In this document: positions 1 through 5,591 of the stretch, piece by piece | Numbering within the stretch: position 1 is the stretch's first letter | Layout: each line of letters begins with the position of its first letter | NCBI GenBank assembly: GCA_947480815.1 | Contig: CANKEA010000091.1 | Coordinates: 1 to 5,748 of the forward strand | Direction: 5' to 3' | Source of the DNA: Caulobacterales bacterium | GTDB lineage: Bacteria > Pseudomonadota > Alphaproteobacteria > Caulobacterales > Caulobacteraceae | DNA length: 5,748 bases | Position numbers and translations under genes: made by a program | Notes under the pieces: model-generated | The model's database searches: none | Told to the model about the DNA's origin: nothing | The model's input: the letters and a program-made list of their open reading frames with translations, nothing else

Positions 1-132
1 CAACGCGCCGCCCGCGCGGCCAATCCGCCCAAGCCGGGAGCTAAGAAGGCCGTGCACAAGGCCAAGCCGATCCGACCATCAACGCGGCCGTTGCGTGGGC
101 CAGGGAGCAGACGGCCTGGGCCCAAGCGTTAG
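1..132 (+). CDS. C-terminal tail of an unidentified gene (5' end outside window)
   Basis: Frame 1 is open from the window edge to a TAG at 130-132. The 43 residues are almost all Ala, Pro, Lys, Arg and Gly, with a Lys-rich first half and an Arg/Pro/Gly-rich end. Basic, disordered tails of this kind are common at the end of RNA helicases, pseudouridine synthases and other nucleic-acid binding proteins, but no domain is visible, so I assign no function. Codons up to about base 72 end mostly in G or C, as expected for a real gene here. After that, frame 1 loses the bias while frame 3 gains it, so the end may be frameshifted. The gene runs in the same direction as the peroxiredoxin but ends about 190 bases before it. 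Confidence 0.4.
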   Translation, partial: QRAARAANPPKPGAKKAVHKAKPIRPSTRPLRGPGSRRPGPKR

Positions 133-271
133 GCGCAAGCCGTACCGGTTCGATATGCCTTATTTGCGGGCGCTTAGGTCAGCCAGTTTGCCACGTCATA
201 GCGGTTTCAAAATATAAAATGGCCCAGTCGCACTGGACCAAGCACCATAAACTACCTTCTGTTGCGCGGGG

Positions 272-291
272 CTTTCAGTCGCTACTGAAAG
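272..291. repeat. Perfect 8-bp inverted repeat in the peroxiredoxin leader
   Basis: CTTTCAGT at 272-279 and ACTGAAAG at 284-291 are exact reverse complements around a 4-base spacer (CGCT). The repeat lies 29 bases before the chosen start codon. It could be a 20-base operator for a dimeric repressor, or a hairpin in the mRNA leader. No T-run follows, so it is not a standard terminator. Which regulator might bind is unknown. Confidence 0.6.
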
Positions 292-308
292 GTCTGTATT
301 CGCTCGTC

Positions 309-312
309 AGGA
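309..312 (+). promoter_or_regulatory. Ribosome-binding site that decides the peroxiredoxin start
   Basis: AGGA at 309-312 is 8 bases before ATG 321 and only 2 bases before ATG 315, so it favours 321. The open frame reaches back to an ATG at 219, but that start has no comparable site and would put about 34 extra residues ahead of a normal signal peptide. Confidence 0.5.
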
Positions 313-320
313 TCATGCTC

Positions 321-869
321 ATGCCTCGCCTTCCCAAATTGCTTGCTGCCCTCGCGGCCTTCGCCATTCCGAGCGTTGCTCTTGCCGACCTGAAGGTGGG
401 CGATATCGCGCCGGCCTTCACGACCAAGGCTTCGCTGGCGGGCAAGGAATTCGATTTCAACCTCGATGCGGCCCTGAAGAAGGGGCCGGTGGTGCTGTAT
501 TTCTTCCCGGCAGCTTTCACTGAGGGCTGTACCATCGAGGCGCACGAATTTGCGGAGGCGACGGACGATTTCGTCCGCCAGGGCGCGACGCTGATCGGGG
601 TCACCGCCGGCAATATCGATCGGGTGCAGGAATTTTCAGTCTCGGAATGCCGCAACAAGTTCGCCGTCGCCGCTGATCCGGGGGCGAAGATCGCCTCGCG
701 TTATCGCGCGAAGATGTTTGGCCCTATTGGCTGGTCGAACCGCACGTCTTACGTGATAACGCCTGATCACCGCGTAGCCTATGTCTATAGCGCTCTGGCC
801 CCTGACGCCCACGTCGCCAATACCCTGGCGGTCGTGAAGCGCTGGAAATCCACCGCGCACTCGGGCTGA
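321..869 (+). CDS. Secreted peroxiredoxin (AhpC/TSA, BCP/PrxQ-like)
   Basis: A 182-residue thiol peroxidase that reduces hydrogen peroxide or organic hydroperoxides. Residues 1-22 are a signal peptide: Arg3 and Lys6, a hydrophobic Leu/Ala core, and an Ala-Leu-Ala cleavage site before Asp23, so it should act in the periplasm. The peroxidatic motif is clear: Pro63, Thr67 and Cys70 in FFPAAFTEGC, with Arg141 as the likely conserved active-site arginine. Cys110, in SVSECRNKF, lies 40 residues on, in the position of the helix-3 resolving cysteine of some PrxQ proteins, so an intramolecular disulfide is likely. I chose ATG 321 because of the AGGA at 309-312 and because it gives a standard signal peptide. 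It is a single gene with its own leader and terminator-like hairpin. The electron donor is not in the window. The family is clear; the exact subclass is less so. Confidence 0.92.
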   Translation: MPRLPKLLAALAAFAIPSVALADLKVGDIAPAFTTKASLAGKEFDFNLDAALKKGPVVLYFFPAAFTEGCTIEAHEFAEATDDFVRQGATLIGVTAGNIDRVQEFSVSECRNKFAVAADPGAKIASRYRAKMFGPIGWSNRTSYVITPDHRVAYVYSALAPDAHVANTLAVVKRWKSTAHSG

Positions 870-896
870 ACGGCGCGGCGTTCCAAGGCCGTTTTT
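869..896 (+). terminator. Candidate intrinsic terminator of the peroxiredoxin gene
   Basis: AACGGC at 869-874 pairs with GCCGTT at 888-893 around a 13-base loop, and a run of five T ends at 896. The stem overlaps the last base of the stop codon. The stem is short and the loop long, so strength is uncertain. The location between convergent genes supports it. Confidence 0.45.
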
Positions 897-950
897 CTGG
901 CCGATTTTCCCGCAGGACTGGCGTAAACTCGACGTCTTTTGGCGAGCGGC

Positions 951-1613
951 TTAGGACTCCAGGACCCGGCTCAGGAACGCCCCGCCGTGCCGCAAGCCGG
1001 CTTCATCGATGCTGTGGCCCAGTCGCGATGAGATGTGGAGGGCGGTTTCGAACTCTAGTCCCATCAGCACCCCATGCGCTTCATAGGAAGCCGTGACCGG
1101 AACCACCAGATCGGCATCGCCGTGGATCAAGATAACCGGCGGCTTGCTGGCGACGTCCTTGGGCAGGGCGCGCGGATTGACCAGCAATCCGGAATAGCCT
1201 GCGATCCCCGCCAGGGCCTGGGCCCGCCGCGGACCGACGTGCAGGGCCATCATCGTGCCTTGGCTAAATCCCACCAGGGCAAGTTTGCTGGCCGCAAGGC
1301 CATACTGAACAAGTTGGGCATCGATGAAGGCGTTCAGCGCCGGGGCGGATTGGCCGACGCCATCGGTTCGCTCCTCCTCGCTGCGGCTCATCAGATTCCA
1401 CCACTGATAGCCGCCGGGCTGGCCTGGGCAGGCCTGGGGTGAATTGGGTGCGATGAATAGGGTGTGGGGCAGGGCGGCCTTCCAATAGGGTGCCAGACCG
1501 ATCAGGTCGTCGCCATTCGATCCATAGCCATGCAGGAACACAACGATTGATCGCGGATCGCCGCCGCCGGCGGGCCCGGCGCTGGGGCCGGTGAGGGGGA
1601 GTGGCAAGGTCAT
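951..1613 (-). CDS. Alpha/beta-hydrolase esterase (phospholipase/carboxylesterase family)
   Basis: A 220-residue serine hydrolase of the phospholipase/carboxylesterase (acyl-protein thioesterase-like) family, of usual family length. An oxyanion-hole segment HGYGSNGDDL (residues 28-37) comes first, then the nucleophile elbow GFSQG with Ser117, the acid Asp168 in HGDADLVVP, and His200 in GHSID, so the catalytic triad is complete and in the right order. It should hydrolyse carboxylic or thioester bonds of small acyl substrates; the true substrate cannot be read from sequence. There is no signal peptide, so it is probably cytoplasmic. The first 20 residues are low-complexity Pro/Gly/Ala. No strong ribosome-binding site precedes ATG 1613. 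It lies 45 bases after the 204-residue membrane-linked gene on the same strand and may be its co-transcribed last partner. It converges on the peroxiredoxin gene. Confidence 0.92.
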   Translation of the reverse strand: MTLPLPLTGPSAGPAGGGDPRSIVVFLHGYGSNGDDLIGLAPYWKAALPHTLFIAPNSPQACPGQPGGYQWWNLMSRSEEERTDGVGQSAPALNAFIDAQLVQYGLAASKLALVGFSQGTMMALHVGPRRAQALAGIAGYSGLLVNPRALPKDVASKPPVILIHGDADLVVPVTASYEAHGVLMGLEFETALHISSRLGHSIDEAGLRHGGAFLSRVLES

Positions 1614-1658
1614 CAGAATTTCGTGGATGGATCGTGGCCGTTTGGCAAGGGGCCGATG

Positions 1659-2273
1659 CTAGGCGCGAAGATCGCTGTCTGTCCGTGGCGACTCTTTACG
1701 AAGTGCTGCGCGGAACTGATTGAGCCGATCGCGGTATCCCTGGGCGTCGCCGTATTCGAGGAACTCGAAATAGCGCCGATGCGGGTCGCTGACCTTTACG
1801 GCGTGCTTGATCGGGCACCAGTATTGCTCGGTGCGGCTGCTGATCTCGCGCACATAGGCCACCACCCCGTTGGCATAAGCGCAGAAGTCGCAGTTTAGCT
1901 GTTGCATGAGGTTGAGGTATTTCAGGCGGCGGCGGTCAAAGGCAATGTAATCGCTGCGCTTCACGCGCAGGATCTTATAGGCTCGGAAGCAGATCGCCTG
2001 GTAGCCGCTGACCCAAAGGTCGATTATCATTATGGGCACGATCAGCGAATAGATCACGGGCGCGGTCATCACTACGGCGGGGCTGGTTGCTCCGAAGTAG
2101 GCGGCCATGCCCAGTCGGAGCTTCCGGTGTTCGTCAACAATGCCGTGCTCAAAATCGCCGATGACCTCGTGCAGGCGCGCACCCAACACGCGCCGCCGGG
2201 CTTCAATTTCGCGGTCGAGTTCGGCCTGGAGACGAACAATCTCCGCGGCCAGATCCTGCATGCGCTGTGTCAT
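1659..2273 (-). CDS. Conserved hypothetical protein with one membrane segment and a cysteine pair
   Basis: A 204-residue protein that I recognise as a recurring conserved hypothetical in proteobacteria, without a known function. Residues 5-35 are a charged, probably coiled-coil helix. Residues about 66-86 form a hydrophobic, likely membrane-spanning segment ending at Asp85. The next part is basic (97-118). The most conserved-looking block is 126-158: Cys128 and Cys131 in NCDFCAYANG, then REISSRTEQYWCPIKHA with Cys153 and His157. Two close cysteines plus a third Cys and a His could bind a metal or an iron-sulfur cluster, which is inference. The start at ATG 2273 has GAGG 4 bases upstream. It lies between amt and the esterase on the same strand, 65 and 45 bases away. 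No link to ammonium transport is known to me. Confidence 0.85.
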   Translation of the reverse strand: MTQRMQDLAAEIVRLQAELDREIEARRRVLGARLHEVIGDFEHGIVDEHRKLRLGMAAYFGATSPAVVMTAPVIYSLIVPIMIIDLWVSGYQAICFRAYKILRVKRSDYIAFDRRRLKYLNLMQQLNCDFCAYANGVVAYVREISSRTEQYWCPIKHAVKVSDPHRRYFEFLEYGDAQGYRDRLNQFRAALRKESPRTDSDLRA

Positions 2274-2294
2274 CTGGCCTCATTGGGGTTACGA

Positions 2295-2309
2295 CCCTAG
2301 ACGCTAGGG
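2295..2309. repeat. Short inverted repeat after amt
   Basis: CCCTAG (2295-2300) and CTAGGG (2304-2309) are exact reverse complements around ACG. It sits in the 65-base gap between the end of amt and the start of the next gene. No T-run follows on either strand, so it is at most a weak hairpin and may not stop transcription. Confidence 0.35.
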
Positions 2310-2338
2310 CCGCACGAGGTCAGCTGGCAAGTGTCGGC

Positions 2339-3547
2339 CTACATTGGCGAGGCGCGTTCTCCATGGCTGGACAAATCCAGCCCGTCCTCGATGGCCGTAT
2401 CGCTGACCCGCAGTCCAATCAGCTTGCTGCAGATAAACAGAATCGCCGCAGTCGCCACAACGGTCCATGCCACGACCGCGCCCAGCCCTAGCGCCTGAAC
2501 GCCCAGCTGAGCCGCCCAGCCATTCGTGATCGGATAGCCCGTGCCGCCGAGGCTCGTCGCGGCGAACACCGCGGCCAGCAACACGCCCAGCATGCCCCCC
2601 ACGCCATGGACAGCAAACACGTCTAGGCTGTCGTCGATCTTCAGCCGATGCTTCACCGGTTCTACGCACAGGAAACAGACTGCCCCGCCCGCGATACCAA
2701 GCGCCAGTCCGCCGATCGGGCCAATGAAGCCGCTGGCCGGTGTCACCGTTGCCAGACCGGCCACCACGCCGGTCACGGCACCCATCAGGCTGGGCCGCTT
2801 GAACTTGACCCATTCGAGCAGGGTCCAGGTTATTCCTGCGGCGCAGGCCGACAGATGCGTCACAGCAATGGCCATGGCCGCGTCGCCGTTTGCCGCCAGG
2901 GCGCTGCCGCCATTGAAGCCATACCAGCCCACCCAGAGCATGCCCGCGCCGATCGCCGTCATCGCCGGGTTGTGCGGCGGGTCGAGATGGCGTGGGAACC
3001 CGCTCCTAGGCCCGATCGCCCGCGCGAACATCAGGGCGGAAACGCCGGCCGTGGCGTGCACCACAATGCCGCCGGCAAAATCCATCACCCCAAGCTGCGC
3101 CAGCCACCCACCGCCCCAGATCCAATGCGCGACCGGGGCGTAAACTAACAAAAGCCAGAGCGCGCTGAACGCCAGTACGGCGTTGAACTTCACGCGTTCG
3201 ACAAAGGCACCCACGATCAAGGCCGGGGTGATGATGGCGAAGGTCATCTGGAACATGACCACGGCCATTTCTGGGATAGCGCCGGTACGACTGTCGCGGG
3301 TCACAGAAATTAGCAGCGCCTTGGATAGATCGCCGATCCAGGGGCCGCCGGGCGCGAAGGCCAGGCTGTAGCCGCAGACCATCCAGAATACCGAGGCCAG
3401 GCAGGCAATGGCGACGCAGTGTATGATCACTGACAGCAGGTTCTTTTGCTGCACCAGCCCGCCATAGAACATGGCCAGGCCCGGCAAGGTCATGAACAGA
3501 ACGAGCGCTGTCGATGTCAGCACCCAGGCCGTGTTGCCGCTATCCAT
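2339..3547 (-). CDS. amt: Ammonium transporter, Amt family
   Basis: A 402-residue inner-membrane channel that brings ammonium into the cell as a trimer, with about eleven membrane helices. Each key residue of E. coli AmtB is found at a constant offset of four from the mature numbering: the twin histidines His164 (GGIVVH) and His314 (DVFAVHG), Asp156 in DFAGG, gate phenylalanines Phe103 and Phe211, Trp144, and Ser215 in GFNGGS. The C-terminal tail keeps the LRVSD...DGLDLSSHGE signature that contacts the PII protein GlnK in AmtB. The start is firm: AAGGGGGG lies 8 bases before ATG 3547, and in-frame stop codons lie upstream with no usable start between. The protein therefore begins at the first membrane helix, without the cleaved signal peptide of E. 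coli AmtB. No glnK or glnB lies next to it in this window. Confidence 0.96.
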   Translation of the reverse strand: MDSGNTAWVLTSTALVLFMTLPGLAMFYGGLVQQKNLLSVIIHCVAIACLASVFWMVCGYSLAFAPGGPWIGDLSKALLISVTRDSRTGAIPEMAVVMFQMTFAIITPALIVGAFVERVKFNAVLAFSALWLLLVYAPVAHWIWGGGWLAQLGVMDFAGGIVVHATAGVSALMFARAIGPRSGFPRHLDPPHNPAMTAIGAGMLWVGWYGFNGGSALAANGDAAMAIAVTHLSACAAGITWTLLEWVKFKRPSLMGAVTGVVAGLATVTPASGFIGPIGGLALGIAGGAVCFLCVEPVKHRLKIDDSLDVFAVHGVGGMLGVLLAAVFAATSLGGTGYPITNGWAAQLGVQALGLGAVVAWTVVATAAILFICSKLIGLRVSDTAIEDGLDLSSHGERASPM

Positions 3548-3555
3548 TCCCCACG

Positions 3556-3563
3556 CCCCCCTT
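3556..3563 (-). promoter_or_regulatory. Strong ribosome-binding site of amt
   Basis: AAGGGGGG on the minus strand, 8 bases before the amt ATG. It fixes the start and excludes a longer product, because in-frame stop codons lie just upstream. Confidence 0.7.
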
Positions 3564-3737
3564 GCTAGCTTACCTGCCAGCCTTACCTATTAGATTTAAC
3601 GCGAGCATCAAGATTCGTCAGTGTCAAAAAAGCGTGGGTGATCGAATCGAGGTCAAACTTGAGCTGGACGATACCGTCTGAGGTTCATAGCGGGGTCGTC
3701 CTCTACCCGATTTTGAGGTTATCCCTGTCTTGGCTGT

Positions 3738-3765
3738 GCAAGGCCGGCTGCAATTGCGGCCTTGC
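3738..3765. repeat. 9-bp perfect inverted repeat with a palindromic centre
   Basis: GCAAGGCCG (3738-3746) is the exact reverse complement of CGGCCTTGC (3757-3765), with a 10-base spacer. The spacer and flanking base contain a second palindrome, GCAATTGC (3750-3757), so two alternative pairings compete. No T-run follows. It could be a leader hairpin for the plus-strand gene at 3831, or a protein-binding site in the shared control region with amt. Confidence 0.6.
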
Positions 3766-3830
3766 GTTGAGGCGCGGCGACGGGCAGTGCTGCGGGCCCG
3801 GCCGTCGGTCGATTGATCAAGGCTGAACTT

Positions 3831-4157
3831 ATGGACCCGACCCTGGATATTGAGGGTGAATCTGGCCAAATCTACCGCTTCCGGCAGGTTGGCTCGCAAC
3901 GTGAACTCCCCGCCTCCAGCGGAAATTTCGTATTCGTGCGGCGGGAAGGGCGAAGCTTCACGGTAGTGTGCAGCGGATTTACTGCGGATCTGCGCCACGC
4001 AGCGACCCTTTGGGAATCGGCCATCAGGGAAAAGGTCGCCGATCGACTGCTGGTGCGGCTAAACATCTCCCGGGCGTCGCGCGAACGCGAGCACGAGGAT
4101 CTAGTCGAGCGCCATCATCCGCAGATGCTAAATCCGGATCACCACGAGGTTCGCTGA
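3831..4157 (+). CDS. Small conserved hypothetical protein, GIY-YIG-like but degenerate
   Basis: A 108-residue protein. The start is ATG 3831, with AAGG 8 bases upstream; a TTG at 3813 is in frame but is less well placed. The order of motifs resembles a GIY-YIG nuclease fold: Leu26-Pro27, then Gly31-Asn32-Phe33 in the place of GIY, Cys47-Ser48-Gly49 in the place of YIG, FTADL at 50-54, an Arg-rich helix (81-86), and at the end E-x-x-L-V with P97 and N101, which fits the E..LI....P..N ending of such proteins. The two tyrosines of the catalytic core are replaced by Phe and Cys, so nuclease activity is doubtful and a binding role is more likely. This is a pattern argument made by eye, not a search result. 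It stands alone, divergent from amt and convergent with the lipoprotein gene. Confidence 0.75.
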   Translation: MDPTLDIEGESGQIYRFRQVGSQRELPASSGNFVFVRREGRSFTVVCSGFTADLRHAATLWESAIREKVADRLLVRLNISRASREREHEDLVERHHPQMLNPDHHEVR

Positions 4158-4272
4158 GGCGGACCTGTAAAATTGATGGCGGGCATTCGAAGTTGCGGTC
4201 GCCCGAACCGGCCCCCGGTCATTTCGACGCTGGCCATGGCTCCGATGGCAGAAGCTTTCCGCTACATTGAGC

Positions 4273-4302
4273 GGCAGGACCCCCGACTGGGTTGATCCTG
4301 CC
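4273..4302. terminator. Hairpin between convergent genes
   Basis: GGCAGGA (4273-4279) and TCCTGCC (4296-4302) are exact reverse complements; inside, CCC (4282-4284) can pair with GGG (4289-4291) around GACT. The stem begins directly after the stop codon of the lipoprotein gene on the minus strand. No T-run is present on either side, so it may protect the mRNA 3' end or help Rho-dependent ending rather than act as a classic terminator. Confidence 0.4.
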
Positions 4303-4710
4303 CTAACGGACGAAGTCCCATTTCCCGACCGGGGTGATGATCTGATAACGCACCAGGGTGCACTCGGCTGGCAAGACCAGATTGAACGTTTCGTCGGGCT
4401 TATACGCCCGTTTGACGGCGGAGGAGTTCTGGTGAGTTGGGTCGTCATCAACATCGGAAAGTGAAGAGTCCTCATCGAATGGCGAGGCGCACGTGCCGCC
4501 ATTCAAAACCACATCGGTGAGTTCGAATCCTGGTTGCTCCACCTTGCAGCCGATATGCCTCACCTTACCGCTCGGGCTTATATCTAGACCGCATCGAACA
4601 GGTGATCCTGCGGGTGTTGCCTGTCCCTGCAGTTTGAGAGCGGAGGGCCCACATGCGGTCACGCCGATGCTGCAGACTACTAGGGCGGTAAGAACGTTGA
4701 ATCTGGACAT
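4303..4710 (-). CDS. Small orphan lipoprotein
   Basis: A 135-residue protein with a lipoprotein signal peptide: Arg3, a hydrophobic core, and the lipobox Val17-Thr18-Ala19-Cys20. Cys20 would be lipidated, and Gly21 at the next position gives no inner-membrane retention signal, so outer-membrane anchoring is likely. The mature part has four more cysteines (40, 55, 74, 117), enough for two disulfides, and an acidic stretch at 79-90 (Asp/Glu/Ser). I do not recognise the family. The open frame extends upstream to 4860, but ATG 4710 is chosen because GAGGG lies 4 bases before it and it begins the signal peptide exactly. Codon use is less GC-biased than in amt or the sirtuin, with CTA, ATA, AGA, AGG and TCA present. 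It follows sir2 by 121 bases and probably has its own promoter. Confidence 0.75.
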   Translation of the reverse strand: MSRFNVLTALVVCSIGVTACGPSALKLQGQATPAGSPVRCGLDISPSGKVRHIGCKVEQPGFELTDVVLNGGTCASPFDEDSSLSDVDDDPTHQNSSAVKRAYKPDETFNLVLPAECTLVRYQIITPVGKWDFVR

Positions 4711-4831
4711 TGGGCCCTCGAACAACCTTGCGGCAGACCGCCGCCGTGTAAGGCGGGTATCGCCAAAGATAATAAGCACGTTTTCGATATGACTAGCAGC
4801 AAGATCGACTGCGGGGCTTGGACCGACACGT

Positions 4832-5533
4832 CTAAGTGGCCACTCCGCTAACCACCTCAATCATCGCTGGCCCGATTTCGTCGTTCAGGACCAAGTCTGC
4901 ATAAACGTCCATTTCGGTTGGTTCTCGGTTGACGATAGCAAGTTTAGCCCCGTTGCGCTTGGCTAGCAGCGGAAACCCGGCTGCCGGGTGGACCACCAGG
5001 GATGAGCCCAGCACCAGGAAGAGGTCGCAGCCGAGCGTCTCATCCTGGGCTTGCTGCATCGGACCAGGCGGCATCGGCTGTCCGAAGGAAATGGTCGCGG
5101 TTTTTACCAGTCCGCCGCACAACCCGCAGGCTGGGATCACACCCTCGCTCATGAACGGGCGTTTCAAGTCCGCCAATTCATGGCGCGCACCGCATTCCAG
5201 ACATTCGGCGTACGAGGCATTGCCATGCAGTTCGATAACCTGATCGTCAGGTATGCCGCTGTCCTGATGCAGGTTGTCTACATTCTGAGTGACAACCGCG
5301 CTGGCCTTGCCGTTTGCGATCAGTTTTGCAACGGCCGCATGTCCGGCGTTGGGTCGCCCGCCCGTCCAGCCGGCAGCGCCCGTAAAAGCCCGGATCCACG
5401 CTTCTCGGCGCTTATCTTCGCTGCTGATGAACTCCTGAAAATAGATCGGCTTCATCCTGCTCCAAACCCCGCCGGGGCTGCGGAAATCGGGGATGCAGGA
5501 CTCTGTGGAAATTCCTGCGCCGGTGAAAACCAC
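4832..5533 (-). CDS. Sir2-family NAD-dependent protein deacylase (sirtuin)
   Basis: A sirtuin that removes acyl groups from lysine side chains using NAD, giving nicotinamide and O-acyl-ADP-ribose. From the GTG at 5533 it is 233 residues. Visible: the NAD loop GAGIS (5-9) and PDFRSPGG (15-22), TQNVDNLH (82-89), catalytic His103 in ELHGN, a zinc ribbon with Cys111, Cys114, Cys136 and Cys139, GSSLVVHPAAG (176-186) and Asn202. The GTG start would begin inside the first beta strand. Sixteen more codons upstream, back to an ATT at 5579-5581, encode a helix typical of sirtuin N-termini (AALAKLIADARTI), so the true protein is probably 249 residues. Cys13 stands where Gly is usual. The Tyr and Arg that recognise succinyl-lysine in CobB/SIRT5 types are not seen near residues 44-52, so deacetylation is more likely. 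It lies just after yjdM. Confidence 0.93.
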   Translation of the reverse strand: MVFTGAGISTESCIPDFRSPGGVWSRMKPIYFQEFISSEDKRREAWIRAFTGAAGWTGGRPNAGHAAVAKLIANGKASAVVTQNVDNLHQDSGIPDDQVIELHGNASYAECLECGARHELADLKRPFMSEGVIPACGLCGGLVKTATISFGQPMPPGPMQQAQDETLGCDLFLVLGSSLVVHPAAGFPLLAKRNGAKLAIVNREPTEMDVYADLVLNDEIGPAMIEVVSGVAT

Positions 5534-5578
5534 AATCGTTCGGGCGTCAGCGATCAGCTTGGCAAGGGCGGCGCGCGA

Positions 5579-5591
5579 AATGGCTTTCCCT
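5579..5591 (-). promoter_or_regulatory. Candidate ATT start of sir2 with its ribosome-binding site
   Basis: On the minus strand, AGGGAAAG (5591-5584) overlaps the yjdM stop codon and is followed, two bases on, by ATT at 5581-5579. ATT is a rare but known initiation codon (infC is the classic case). Reading from it adds the helix expected before the first beta strand of a sirtuin. No ATG, GTG or TTG occurs in this frame between the yjdM stop and the GTG at 5533. Confidence 0.5.

Larger units (their letters stand above)
133..320 (+). promoter_or_regulatory. Intergenic leader with candidate promoter before the peroxiredoxin
   Basis: No convincing gene is seen here. A possible sigma-70-type promoter lies at TTGCCA (188-193) and TATAAA (213-218), but the 19-base spacer is longer than the usual 17. 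The local drop to an A/T-rich stretch at 205-220 fits a promoter in this GC-rich DNA. Transcription from it would give a leader of about 95 bases containing the dyad at 272-291 and the AGGA ribosome-binding site at 309-312. This is inference from pattern only. Confidence 0.35.
3548..3830. other. Intergenic region between divergent amt and the small plus-strand gene
   Basis: It holds the amt ribosome-binding site (3556-3563, minus strand), presumably both promoters, and the inverted repeat at 3738-3765. A TTGACA -35-like match lies on the minus strand at 3622-3627, but no good -10 follows at 16-18 bases. On the minus strand, about 31 codons ending in TAA near 3584-3586 read as protein-like sequence (for example IVQLKFDLDS), with a stop shortly before them and no start codon, so this may be a decayed gene fragment. 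I see no intact gene. Confidence 0.5.

Noticed and set aside
219..320. Longer peroxiredoxin start at ATG 219
   Set aside because: It would put 34 residues before a complete signal peptide and lacks a ribosome-binding site; ATG 321 has AGGA at a good distance.
2541..3148. Long plus-strand open frames opposite amt (2541-3143 and 2648-3148)
   Set aside because: Their Pro/Ala/Arg-rich translations have no motif, and the minus strand carries a complete Amt with every key residue.
3563..3582. Sigma-54-like promoter upstream of amt (minus strand, TGGCAG ... TAGCA)
   Set aside because: The GG to GC spacing is 11 rather than the required 10 bases, and the site would overlap the leader right at the ribosome-binding site.
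3624..3998. Minus-strand open frame of 124 codons
   Set aside because: It is mostly antisense to the small gene at 3831-4157 and has a low-complexity Ser/Arg-rich end; only the short coding-like stretch near its end in another frame was kept as a note.
4711..4860. N-terminal extension of the lipoprotein frame to 4860
   Set aside because: It would overlap the sir2 end, has no signal-peptide logic, and a proper start with ribosome-binding site lies at 4710.
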